Shown: one piece after another, positions 34,041 through 42,213 of the stretch
How positions within the stretch are numbered: the first letter of the stretch is position 1
Layout of the letters: each line of letters starts with the position of its first letter
Assembly: GCA_038562555.1 (NCBI GenBank)
Contig: JBCFBK010000019.1
Location: 27,164 to 91,163, forward strand
DNA length: 64,000 nucleotides
DNA from: JBCFBK01 sp038562555
GTDB lineage: Bacteria > Bacteroidota > Bacteroidia > Bacteroidales > Prolixibacteraceae
Direction of reading: 5' to 3'
Notes under the pieces: model-generated
What the model was told of the DNA's origin: nothing
What the model saw: only the letters and a program-made list of their open reading frames with translations
Database searches by the model: none
Program-made: the position numbers and the translations under genes

Positions 34041-34080
34041 CTTTTAGCTATTAGCTCTTAGCTATCAGCTCTTAGCTTTT
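34041..34080. repeat. Degenerate word repeat, TTAGCT class, left arm
   Basis: The unit TTAGCTA/TTAGCTC is repeated five times just upstream of the TIM-barrel start. It is complementary to the words at 34176-34206 across the same gap. Confidence 0.65.
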
Positions 34081-34175
34081 GCCGCTAAAAGCGAATAACC
34101 TCGAGGCAATTAATTAACCATACAAACATATAAACCAGTCAGCCATTAACCATTGATCCGCTCGTCTCACCCGGA

Positions 34176-34206
34176 CTAACAGCTAATGGCTAACAGCTCA
34201 CAGCTT
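34176..34206. repeat. Degenerate word repeat, TAACAGCT class, right arm
   Basis: CTAACAGCTAATGGCTAACAG, a unit repeat of TAACAGC/TAATGGC, stands in inverted orientation to the 34041-34080 arm and abuts the stop of the dehydrogenase gene. Confidence 0.65.
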
Positions 34207-34208
34207 CC

Positions 34209-35549
34209 TTAAGCTTCTCCCGGAACCGGAACTTTGGCATTTTCAACAATGCCGACAGGCCCCATCACATACGTAGCCGGACCCAGTTTCATATCAGAAT
34301 TCATCATTTCATCCCAGGTCACTTCGCGGCCCGTATAAGCCGATACCCGGCCCATGATGGCAACCATGTTCGAAATGGCCGTCTGCTCGGCTTCATTAAC
34401 GGCAATATCCTGCCTGATACAGGTCACCAGGTCAATATGTTCCTGAACATAAGGACTGATTTTCACATTCTTCATTTTCTCACCTTTCTCATCCAGCGGA
34501 TACTCATAGGTGAAGATCTGGGCGCCGGCGGCATCGTATATCGTGTCTTTACAGTTGGTCGATCCTTTTGTTCCCATGATAAATTCGGAAACATTATTGG
34601 TACAACCATTGATCTGGCGGCACATGCTGTGCATATGCATCCCGTTGTCATAAACGAAATCAACACTGAAATTGTCAAACTGATCTCCGGTAACCCGGCG
34701 CTGCCGTGAACCAAATCCTACCGCCTTCGTCGGGTGTGTGCCTGTAAACCAGGTAATCACATCAAGATTATGAACATGCTGTTCAACAATATGGTCGCCG
34801 GAAAGCCACAACCAGTTCACCCAGTCGCGGATCATATATTCCATTTCATTCCATTCCGGATTCGGGTTCCGGTACCATAACTGGGATTGATTCCAGTAAC
34901 AGTTGGCGGCGGTGATATCGCCAATGGCGCCATTCATAACCTGTTTGTAAACTTCCACATAGTCGGGCTGATGGCGGCGCTGCGTACCGGTTACGATTTT
35001 CAGGTTCATCGATTCCGCTTTTTTTGCAGTTGCCATTACCGAACGGATACCGGCTGTATCAACCGCTATCGGTTTTTCCATAAAGACATGTTTGCGGGCC
35101 TGAACGGCCGCTTCAAAATGCTGGGGACGGAAATGCGGAGGAGTGGCCAGGATCACGAGGTCTACTCCCGAATCAATGACTTTTTCGAAGGCATCAAAAC
35201 CAACAAAGATATTTTCATCGGGAACATCCACATTCTTTTGATTCTTGAGTTTGGTGCGGCACTCGTCAATGCGGTCCTGAAGCACGTCGCCTAATGCATG
35301 GATAACCAGGTTTGGCCCGGCACTCAAAAAATCGAGCGCTGCACCGGAACCGCGCCCACCGCAGCCAATAACGCCTGCCTTAATCGGAGGACCATCCGGT
35401 GCCGTTGTTAACAGGGGAGGCAGGTTCAGTTCAACCGCCTTCTTCTTTTCTGCACACGATGTTAACACTTTAACTCCAATGGCGCCAACAGCACCAACAG
35501 CGGCCACATTGGTCAAAAACCTTCTTCTTGAAAAATTTGATTCGCTCAT
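34209..35549 (-). CDS. Tat lipoprotein Gfo/Idh/MocA family oxidoreductase
   Basis: This 446-residue protein carries a twin-arginine motif (SRRRFLTNVA) and a lipobox (VLTSC), so it should be exported folded and then lipid-anchored. The Rossmann part shows IKAGVIGCGGRGSGAA and HALGDVLQD; EKPIAVD is the catalytic-Lys block, and HVHNLDVITWFTG supplies the conserved His of the substrate domain. This is an NAD(P)-binding sugar dehydrogenase that presumably keeps a bound cofactor in the periplasm. The gene lies between a tetraheme cytochrome fusion upstream and a TIM-barrel lyase-like gene downstream. Confidence 0.92.
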   Translation of the reverse strand: MSESNFSRRRFLTNVAAVGAVGAIGVKVLTSCAEKKKAVELNLPPLLTTAPDGPPIKAGVIGCGGRGSGAALDFLSAGPNLVIHALGDVLQDRIDECRTKLKNQKNVDVPDENIFVGFDAFEKVIDSGVDLVILATPPHFRPQHFEAAVQARKHVFMEKPIAVDTAGIRSVMATAKKAESMNLKIVTGTQRRHQPDYVEVYKQVMNGAIGDITAANCYWNQSQLWYRNPNPEWNEMEYMIRDWVNWLWLSGDHIVEQHVHNLDVITWFTGTHPTKAVGFGSRQRRVTGDQFDNFSVDFVYDNGMHMHSMCRQINGCTNNVSEFIMGTKGSTNCKDTIYDAAGAQIFTYEYPLDEKGEKMKNVKISPYVQEHIDLVTCIRQDIAVNEAEQTAISNMVAIMGRVSAYTGREVTWDEMMNSDMKLGPATYVMGPVGIVENAKVPVPGEA

Positions 35550-35580
35550 GGCTAGTAAAATTTAGTAATTTGTATGTTTC

Positions 35581-35655
35581 CGGCAGCTGGCGCCTGGCAA
35601 CTGATTTCTTCCAAACCATCTGACCATGCAACCATGTACCCATTTAACCGTTTTA
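35581..35655. repeat. Degenerate word repeats, CTGGCA and AACCAT classes
   Basis: GGCAGCTGGCGCCTGGCAAC is followed by AACCATCTGACCATGCAACC and ACCCATTTAACC. Both are short-period units with variable spacers, lying between the dehydrogenase start and the NapC-FGE stop. Confidence 0.55.
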
Positions 35656-35666
35656 CAATTTCCCTT

Positions 35667-37205
35667 TTATTTTTTTCCTGTTGTTTCATTATATTCACAA
35701 ATGACACGGAAGCCGACCATATTACAGTCGGAATACCACCAGATACTTTTAGGCATCTGAGGGTCGGTTTTCATCCAGGCTTCATCCTGGGTTTGCTCAC
35801 GGGCGGCGCTGCGAACTTCCGAAGCGCTGCTTTTAAATGAGCCGCCGCGGATTACACGCTCAGATCCCGAAGCCGGCCCTTTTGGATCCTTCACGCCATC
35901 GGTGAGTGCAGCATAAGCATCGGCCGCATACCAGTCGGAACAAAATTCAGCAACATTCCCAGACATGTTCTTCAATCCAAACGGATTGGCTTCAACGGCA
36001 TCCGGGAGCTGTGTTTTGCCCTGGCTGTTCGCATCAAAGACCACATAGCTTGAGATTGGCTCGTTATCCGATCCAAAGAGCTTACTCCACAGTCCGCTTT
36101 GGTCAAAATCTTTTGCGCTGCCTTCAAAGAAATAAGGGGTTTCTGTTCCGGCACGGCAGGCAAACTCCCACTCAGCCTCGGTCGGCAACCGATAGGTTTT
36201 CCCGGTAACCTCCGACAACCACAGGCAATAAGTCTCAGCCGCATGATAACGCATGGTGATCGCAGGGCGTTTGCCCATCCCCCAGTTCTGGTCAGGCTGA
36301 CCGTAAGGCGGAGTAGGACCGGTAATACCATCCACTTCGGCTATCATACGTGCACCCTCGGTGTCAGAGCTCCGCCCTTCGCCACCGGCCTGTCCGTAGA
36401 ACGCCAGGAATTCGTCCCAGGAAACTTCTATTTCCGACATATAAAACGGAGAAACTTCCACAGTCTTTACGGGACCCTCATCTTCCCGCCGTTTAGCCTC
36501 ATTTTCCGGGCTTCCCAAACGGAAAGTACCGCCCGGGATGGCGATCATATTGAATGAAACCGTGGAATTCGGAATGTATTCGGTAAAATTTTTAAACGTA
36601 TCTACTTTCGCCGGCTCCGTGTAAACTTGTGCATTGGCCGCCGTCAGCTTCCCGAATTCTGTATTGCTGGCATGAATGGCATTCGGATCGTAATGCCCCA
36701 CGTTCAGGTGACAGTTAATACATTGCAGTCCCTTTTCCTTTTCATTCTGCGAATAATACAGGTGGGCATCCATCCCGTCCTTACTCAATGTGCGCGGAAA
36801 AAGATTCGCATGACAATTGAGGCAGGATTCATTAAAGACAAAATGTTGCGCCTCTTCAACGGTCGACTTGGCGTCCCAGTTAAATTCGGTCGAATCTTTG
36901 AACAGGTAACCGTAAATGTCATGAATCGCCAGTTTTGTTTTCTCCTTCAGATAACCATGGCCTTCGGGAGGCAGGTGACAGTCCACGCAATGAACACGGA
37001 TACCGCTTTTATTATCGTAATGAGATGATAATTTCCAGGATTCGGTGGAATGGGGATGGACATGACAGACTTCACAAAACTCGTCGGTCGATGTTTCTTC
37101 AACAGCCTTATTTCCACCGATCATGACTAAAATACCCAGGGTAAATCCACAAAAAAGGATAAGCAGAACTTTTTTTCGAAGGAAGGTTCCCGTTCTTTTA
37201 AACAT
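35667..37205 (-). CDS. NapC/NrfH-type tetraheme cytochrome fused to an FGE-sulfatase (SUMF1) domain
   Basis: This 512-residue protein has an N-terminal membrane anchor (residues 11-31). Four CxxCH haem motifs follow (CEVCH 44-48, CVDCH 73-77, CLNCH 128-132, CINCH 162-166) in the NapC/NrfH spacing. From about residue 219 to the end lies a formylglycine-generating-enzyme-type domain (MIAIPGGTFRLGSP, YRLPTEAEWEFACRAG, NMSGNVAEFCSDW, RVIRGGSFKSS). The Cys expected just after the RGGSF block, in the canonical CR..AR, is replaced by Val (SEVRSAAR), so formylglycine synthesis is unlikely. NapC-type proteins pass electrons from menaquinol or to periplasmic partners. It is the first gene of a run with a Tat dehydrogenase and a TIM-barrel protein. 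Confidence 0.9.
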   Translation of the reverse strand: MFKRTGTFLRKKVLLILFCGFTLGILVMIGGNKAVEETSTDEFCEVCHVHPHSTESWKLSSHYDNKSGIRVHCVDCHLPPEGHGYLKEKTKLAIHDIYGYLFKDSTEFNWDAKSTVEEAQHFVFNESCLNCHANLFPRTLSKDGMDAHLYYSQNEKEKGLQCINCHLNVGHYDPNAIHASNTEFGKLTAANAQVYTEPAKVDTFKNFTEYIPNSTVSFNMIAIPGGTFRLGSPENEAKRREDEGPVKTVEVSPFYMSEIEVSWDEFLAFYGQAGGEGRSSDTEGARMIAEVDGITGPTPPYGQPDQNWGMGKRPAITMRYHAAETYCLWLSEVTGKTYRLPTEAEWEFACRAGTETPYFFEGSAKDFDQSGLWSKLFGSDNEPISSYVVFDANSQGKTQLPDAVEANPFGLKNMSGNVAEFCSDWYAADAYAALTDGVKDPKGPASGSERVIRGGSFKSSASEVRSAAREQTQDEAWMKTDPQMPKSIWWYSDCNMVGFRVICEYNETTGKK

Positions 37206-37283
37206 GCAAAAATTGGTTTAATCGTTTATTCTTCTGGTTCAGTAGGCTCAAAATTAGCAAAATATTGCTATTGGTAACGATTG

Positions 37284-37326
37284 AAAACAAAAAATTCAGC
37301 GAAAAGCCCGAAAGCTTTTCGCTGAA
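37284..37326 (-). terminator. Terminator of the methylmalonyl-CoA mutase operon
   Basis: On the minus strand TTCAGCGAAAAGC and its complement form a 13-base perfect stem with a 6-base loop, then TTTTTTGTTTTC. It lies about 110 bases past the large-subunit stop. Confidence 0.8.
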
Positions 37327-37397
37327 AAAGAAATTTACCAGGGAGACACAAGGCCCGAAAAGCGGTCCGATCTCAAAAATCGCTATCCGGGATTTTT

Positions 37398-37432
37398 CCT
37401 GTCTTGTATCTTGTGTCTTGATACTTGTGTCT
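37398..37432. repeat. Degenerate word repeat, CTTGTGTCTTGATAC class
   Basis: GTCTTGTATCTTGTGTCTTG is followed by ATACTTGTGTCT. It lies between the operon terminator and the large-subunit stop. Confidence 0.7.
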
Positions 37433-37439
37433 GACTCTT

Positions 37440-39593
37440 CTACCCTTCGTGCGCAGAAAGGAGAATTTCAAGGATCTTCTTTCCGGCAGCGGCAACGCTT
37501 GTTCCGGGTCCGAAAACAGCAACTACGCCTGCATCATAAAGGAACTGATAGTCCTGCGCAGGAATCACACCGCCGGCAATCACCATGATGTCTTCACGTC
37601 CAAGCTTCCGCAGTTCTTCAATGACGGCCGGGACCAGCGTTTTGTGTCCGGCAGCCAGTGAGGAAACACCAAGCACGTGAACGTCATTTTCCACGGCCTG
37701 CTTGGCCGACTCTTCCGGAGTCTGGAACAGAGGTCCCATATCCACATCAAAACCCAAATCGGCATAACCGGTAGCAACGACTTTTGCGCCGCGGTCGTGT
37801 CCGTCCTGACCCATTTTTGCGATCATGATACGGGGCTGACGTCCTTCCAGTTCGGCAAATTTCTTCGCCAACTCCTGGGCCTCCTGGAAGGTTTTGTCTT
37901 GTTTACTTTCTGATGAATACACGCCTGAAATAGTTCTGATTACTGCTTTATAACGGCCTACGACTTTTTCGCAGGCATCTGAAATTTCACCCAGTGAGGC
38001 ACGTTTTTGTGCCGCCTTGATGGAAAGATCCAGCAGGTTGCCTTCGCCTGTCCCGACACATTTGGTGATGGCAGCCAAAGCCTGCTGTACGTCGGCTTCA
38101 TTCCGATCGGCGCGCAGTTTCCTTAAGCGCTCAATTTGAGCCAGACGAACCGCCGTGTTGTCAATTTCGAGAATATCGATCGGATCCTGTTTGTCGAGTT
38201 TATACTTATTAACCCCGACGATGGTCTGAACCTGGCTGTCAATACGGCCCTGCGTCCGTGCGGCAGCTTCTTCAATACGCATTTTGGGAATGCCGGTTTC
38301 AATCGCTTTCGACATACCTCCCAGTTTTTCAACCTCCTGAATCAGATCCCAGGCTTTCCGGGCCAGGTCATTGGTCAGCGATTCCACGTAGTAGGATCCG
38401 GCCCAGGGATCAACACTGCGGCAAATCTCGGTTTCCTGCTGAATGTAAAGCTGGGTATTCCTGGCAATACGGGCTGAAAAATCAGTCGGCAGTGCGATAG
38501 CCTCGTCGAGCGCATTGGTGTGCAGAGACTGGGTATGTCCGAGCGCCGCAGCCATCGCCTCAATGGCGGTGCGTCCAACGTTATTGAACGGATCCTGCTC
38601 GGTAAGCGACCATCCCGATGTCTGGCAATGCGTACGCAAAGCCATCGATTTCGGGTTTTTCGGATTGAACTGTTTAACCAGCTTTGCCCAGATCATGCGT
38701 GCGGCGCGCATTTTGGCAATTTCCATGAAATGGTTCATGCCGATGGCCCAGAAAAATGACAGGCGGGGAGCAAAAGCATCCACGTCCAGTCCGGCTTTGA
38801 TCCCGGTACGGAGATAATCCAGCCCGTCGGCCAGGGTATAAGCCATCTCGATATCCGCAGTCGCACCCGCTTCCTGCATGTGATAACCAGAAATGGAAAT
38901 GGAATTGAATTTCGGCATCTTCTGCGACGTAAATTCAAAAATGTCGGCGATGATCTTCATCGAGAATTCAGGTGGATAAATATAGGTGTTACGCACCATA
39001 AATTCCTTCAGGATATCGTTCTGGATCGTACCGGCCAGTTCTTCCATTTTGGCCCCCTGCTCCAGTGCCGTGACAATATAAAAGGCCAGTACCGGCAAAA
39101 CGGCGCCGTTCATCGTCATAGAAACCGACATCTTATCGAGCGGGATCTGGTCGAACAGGATTTTCATATCCAGGATCGAGTCGATCGCAACGCCGGCTTT
39201 TCCGACATCGCCGACAACGCGGGGATGATCCGAGTCATATCCGCGGTGAGTGGCCAGATCAAAGGCCACGGAAAGCCCTTTTTGCCCGGCGGCGAGATTC
39301 CGGCGGTAGAAGGCATTCGATTCTTCGGCTGTTGAAAATCCGGCATATTGCCTGATGGTCCAGGGGAGCATGGCATACATGCCTGAATAGGGTCCGCGCA
39401 AAAAAGGCGGCAGACCGGCGGCATAGTTCAGATGTTCCATGCCTTCAAGATCTTCTTCTGTATAAACCGGCTTAACCGGGATCAGCTCCGGGGTAATCCA
39501 GTTCTTCTCAATTTTGTTCTGAGCCTGCCAGGCGGCGCCATCGGGCTGCCCGGCTGCTTTTTTGATGTTTATGTTTTTAAAATCTGGTCGCAT
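37440..39593 (-). CDS. mutB: Methylmalonyl-CoA mutase large (catalytic) subunit
   Basis: This 717-residue protein has an N-terminal acyl-CoA-binding TIM barrel (RGPYSGMYAMLPWTIRQYAG, GLSVAFDLATHRGYDSD) and a C-terminal cobalamin domain with the DxHxxG motif in GQDGHDRGAKVV and the later GGVIPAQDY. It interconverts succinyl-CoA and methylmalonyl-CoA with adenosylcobalamin, the route to or from propionate in Bacteroidota. The small-subunit gene lies upstream on the same strand, but a four-helix-bundle gene sits between them, which is unusual. Confidence 0.97.
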   Translation of the reverse strand: MRPDFKNINIKKAAGQPDGAAWQAQNKIEKNWITPELIPVKPVYTEEDLEGMEHLNYAAGLPPFLRGPYSGMYAMLPWTIRQYAGFSTAEESNAFYRRNLAAGQKGLSVAFDLATHRGYDSDHPRVVGDVGKAGVAIDSILDMKILFDQIPLDKMSVSMTMNGAVLPVLAFYIVTALEQGAKMEELAGTIQNDILKEFMVRNTYIYPPEFSMKIIADIFEFTSQKMPKFNSISISGYHMQEAGATADIEMAYTLADGLDYLRTGIKAGLDVDAFAPRLSFFWAIGMNHFMEIAKMRAARMIWAKLVKQFNPKNPKSMALRTHCQTSGWSLTEQDPFNNVGRTAIEAMAAALGHTQSLHTNALDEAIALPTDFSARIARNTQLYIQQETEICRSVDPWAGSYYVESLTNDLARKAWDLIQEVEKLGGMSKAIETGIPKMRIEEAAARTQGRIDSQVQTIVGVNKYKLDKQDPIDILEIDNTAVRLAQIERLRKLRADRNEADVQQALAAITKCVGTGEGNLLDLSIKAAQKRASLGEISDACEKVVGRYKAVIRTISGVYSSESKQDKTFQEAQELAKKFAELEGRQPRIMIAKMGQDGHDRGAKVVATGYADLGFDVDMGPLFQTPEESAKQAVENDVHVLGVSSLAAGHKTLVPAVIEELRKLGREDIMVIAGGVIPAQDYQFLYDAGVVAVFGPGTSVAAAGKKILEILLSAHEG

Positions 39594-39610
39594 AATCTTT
39601 AAAATTTTGG

Positions 39611-39650
39611 ATTGTCAGATATTCAGATTACCAGATACTCAGATTACCAG
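39611..39650. repeat. Degenerate word repeat, CAGATT class, downstream flank
   Basis: The unit TCAGATATTCAGATTACCAG is followed by ATACTCAGATTACCAG. It contains the stop codon and last codons of the four-helix-bundle gene. The upstream flank of the same gene carries CAGATT words in the opposite orientation. Confidence 0.7.
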
Positions 39651-39992
39651 AGTTCCTTTGAATTTGACAATCATTCGAATAACGTACTTTATATATTGAT
39701 GGACTGCCTCGTAATTTTCAGAATTGATGAAATTTAAATCATTTGCTAAGACTACCTGTGTTTCAAGTTCAAATAAAGAACCGATAGCATATTCAGGAAA
39801 ACGTTGAAATTCCTTATCGCTGCCCCGGCCTGTTCCTTCCGCAATATTTGAAGGAACTGAGATAGCCGCCCTTCTAATTTGAGATGTCAAGCCATACATT
39901 TTTTCTTTGGGAAAACCGGCAGTTAATGAATATATTTCTTTAACCAGTGTCCTTGCTTCCTGCCATATCTTCAATTCACAATCGTTATGCAT
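39639..39992 (-). CDS. Four-helix-bundle protein (23S rRNA intervening-sequence protein family)
   Basis: This 117-residue all-helical protein has the family signature: KIWQEARTLVKEIY, FPKEKMYGLTSQIRRAAISV, then PSNIAEGTGRGSDKEF and AIGSLFELETQVVLAN. Relatives are encoded in rRNA intervening sequences and, as Avd, in diversity-generating retroelements. Chromosomal free-standing copies are frequent in Bacteroidota and have no known function. It lies between the two methylmalonyl-CoA mutase genes. It is flanked on both sides by CAGATT-type word repeats in inverted orientation, and its last codons and stop come from the repeat. No reverse transcriptase is nearby. Confidence 0.9.
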   Translation of the reverse strand: MHNDCELKIWQEARTLVKEIYSLTAGFPKEKMYGLTSQIRRAAISVPSNIAEGTGRGSDKEFQRFPEYAIGSLFELETQVVLANDLNFINSENYEAVHQYIKYVIRMIVKFKGTLVI

Positions 39993-40000
39993 GTTTTTAA

Positions 40001-40044
40001 TTTCTGAAATCTGAAAATCTCATAGTCTGAAAATCTGATAGTCT
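40001..40044. repeat. Degenerate word repeat, CAGATT/CAGACT class, upstream flank
   Basis: On the minus strand the words CAGATTTTCAGACTATGAG and ATTTTCAGATTTCAG lie between the small-subunit stop and the four-helix-bundle start. Their complement matches the words at 39611-39650, so the gene has inverted flanks. Confidence 0.7.
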
Positions 40045-41923
40045 ACTCTACTCCAAGCTTTATCTGATAGGCTTTTAATTCTTCCAGCAAATTGCTTTTC
40101 ACATGGATGAAGTTCTTAATGCCCTGTGCTTTGAGTTCATCCATCGACGCAGGAGCGCCGGCCACGACAAACAGGGCACCGTTGCCGTTCTGCCTGAATG
40201 CCGCGGGAGCCAGTTCCGCATATTCGTCGTCAGAACTGCAAAGAACAATGATGTCGGCGGCAGCAGTCCGCGCGGCGGCAATACCTTCTTCGACGGTTGC
40301 AAAACCATTGTTGTCCTGCACCTGATAACCGGCAACGGCAAAGAAGTTGCAGGCAAACTGGGCGCGCGCTTTGCGCATTCCAAGGTTACCCATGGTCAGC
40401 ATAAATGCCAGCGGACGCTTGTGGCTTTCAGCATAGCGGTCGGTGTCGAAGCGCAGTTTTTCAAAGGGCTGAGCGCCGCGATAGGGTTTAATGGTTTCTA
40501 TTTCTGCATCAGCAGCAGTCAGGTCCACCTTTTCAAAAACAGTTTCATTGATTGTTGAAGCCGCCACTTTTTCAGAAAAGTTCGGGAACTGGTTGGTCCC
40601 GAGTAAGTTTTCGCGGCGGGTAGCAATATTAAGATCGCGTTTTGCAGCCATTTCTTTTATTTTCCCCTGCATAAAACCTTCTTTGGCCGCTGCAAGAAAT
40701 CCACCCTTATCCTGAATCTGCAGGAATAACTTCCAGCTTTCGTCAGCGATCAGCGCTGTAAGTTGTTCAACGTAGTATGACCCGGCAGCCGGGTCAACTA
40801 CCTTGTCCAAATGAGACTCTTCCTTCAATAACAACTGTTGATTGCGGGCAATCCGTTCAGCAAATGCAGTCGGATCTTCAAAGACTGCATTAAAAGGCAG
40901 TACCGTCATCGAACTGACGCCACCCAGGGCAGCACTCATAGCCTCAGTCTGAGTACGAAGCATGTTCACGTAAGCATCGTACACGGTTTTGTTCCAGCTA
41001 CCGGTTTCAGCATGGATAACCATCTTGCACCCACAGTCGTAGCGGGGCCCGTATGCCTTTACGATCTCTGCCCAGAGTAAACGGGCAGCACGGAATTTGG
41101 CAATCTCCATGAAATAATTCGATCCTACGCTCAGGTTGAACTTCATGTTCTTTGCAACTTCGTCTGCTTCGATGCCTTTATCGGTCAGCACCGAAAGGTA
41201 TTCCGCTCCCTGCGCCAACGAAAAAGCAAGCTCCTGAACAACCGATCCGCCGGCATTGCCATACAATTTGCCATTGACGGCAAGACTACGGAATTCGGGC
41301 AGGGAAGCTGTGGCCGAAACCAGATTCCGGGCCAGCTCAACCACGTGGTCGTATCCCTTACTGAAGCGCCCGTATTTCAAATAGTTACCAAAGGGATCGT
41401 AAGCAATTGAAGCCACAACATTCTTCGGATCCCACTTGCCCGAGATTACGTATTCCGTAAATTTCTCCGCCAGGTTCTGGTTGTGGCATTTCGTGACAAA
41501 ATTGATTTCGGCCGACTCCAGACAAATGTCCTTCAACAAAACCTTCAGCTCATCAACGGTCCACAGTTTACAATCTTCGAATATAAACCCGAGCGACGTC
41601 ACACCCTTCATCAATACTTCATGCGCCTTCTTATTGGCTGCTTCCAAATCACTCACGGCAATATCCTGGCGAACGCGCCAGTCATTGCTGTTCTTTTTTG
41701 TACCCCTCACATAGGGGAATTCTCCGGGGAGGGTGTTCAAAAAGCTGACAGCCTCCAGGTCTTCCCGCCGGTAGTAAGGCTGGACAGGAAAACCTTCATT
41801 TGTCCTCCATACCAGCTTGCGGTCAAAATCAGCGCCTTTCAAATCGGCTGTTAGCTTTGCCTTCCATGCTTCACCTGATACCGGAGGAAATTCTTCAAAA
41901 AGTTTAGTATATTTTTCTGCCAT
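40043..41923 (-). CDS. mutA: Methylmalonyl-CoA mutase small subunit
   Basis: This 626-residue protein resembles the catalytic subunit (VRQDIAVSDL, LGFIFEDCKLWTVDELK, VDPAAGSYYVEQLTALIADE). Its C-terminal cobalamin-like domain lacks the DxHxxG ligand motif, as expected for the non-catalytic partner. The ATG at 41923 starts the conserved N-terminus MAEKYTKLFEEFPPV; the open frame upstream of it has no similarity. It is the first gene of the mutase transcription unit. Confidence 0.95.
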   Translation of the reverse strand: MAEKYTKLFEEFPPVSGEAWKAKLTADLKGADFDRKLVWRTNEGFPVQPYYRREDLEAVSFLNTLPGEFPYVRGTKKNSNDWRVRQDIAVSDLEAANKKAHEVLMKGVTSLGFIFEDCKLWTVDELKVLLKDICLESAEINFVTKCHNQNLAEKFTEYVISGKWDPKNVVASIAYDPFGNYLKYGRFSKGYDHVVELARNLVSATASLPEFRSLAVNGKLYGNAGGSVVQELAFSLAQGAEYLSVLTDKGIEADEVAKNMKFNLSVGSNYFMEIAKFRAARLLWAEIVKAYGPRYDCGCKMVIHAETGSWNKTVYDAYVNMLRTQTEAMSAALGGVSSMTVLPFNAVFEDPTAFAERIARNQQLLLKEESHLDKVVDPAAGSYYVEQLTALIADESWKLFLQIQDKGGFLAAAKEGFMQGKIKEMAAKRDLNIATRRENLLGTNQFPNFSEKVAASTINETVFEKVDLTAADAEIETIKPYRGAQPFEKLRFDTDRYAESHKRPLAFMLTMGNLGMRKARAQFACNFFAVAGYQVQDNNGFATVEEGIAAARTAAADIIVLCSSDDEYAELAPAAFRQNGNGALFVVAGAPASMDELKAQGIKNFIHVKSNLLEELKAYQIKLGVE

Positions 41924-42060
41924 AACGTAACTGTTAAGAAAATCAGGGGGCAAAATTAGTTCTTTTTGAGGAGATAGCCTCAAAAACCGGCTTTTTTTGA
42001 CTGTCTTAACAGAAATCGTAAATTTGATATTCAGACATTTAAGTCTTAAATCAGACATAT

Positions 42061-42118
42061 GTATCAAGTATCAAGACACAAGACAGAAAGAGCATGGGAC
42101 ATAGAGCAAAGGGCGCAG
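42061..42118. repeat. Composite degenerate repeat (TATCAAG then GAGCAT classes)
   Basis: TATCAAGTATCAAGACACAA is followed by AGACAG and then GAGCATGGGACATAGAGC. The same two classes stand next to each other, in the opposite orientation, at 31.36-31.46 kb. Confidence 0.65.
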
Positions 42119-42190
42119 CAGGAACGGAAACCGCAGACCTGCACCTTGTCACGTTGTGTTAAAACCATTCAACCAGCATTTGTTTCCGGT

Positions 42191-42213
42191 CCTGTCTTGA
42201 TACTTGTGTCTTT
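42191..42213. repeat. Degenerate word repeat, CTTGATACTTGTGTC class
   Basis: CTGTCTTGATACTTGTGTC lies directly before the TonB-receptor stop codon and is the inverted counterpart of 42061-42086 across a gap of about 105 bases. Confidence 0.65.

Noticed and set aside
39639..39992. Four-helix-bundle gene considered as Avd of a diversity-generating retroelement
   Set aside because: No reverse transcriptase, template repeat or variable repeat is visible within the window.
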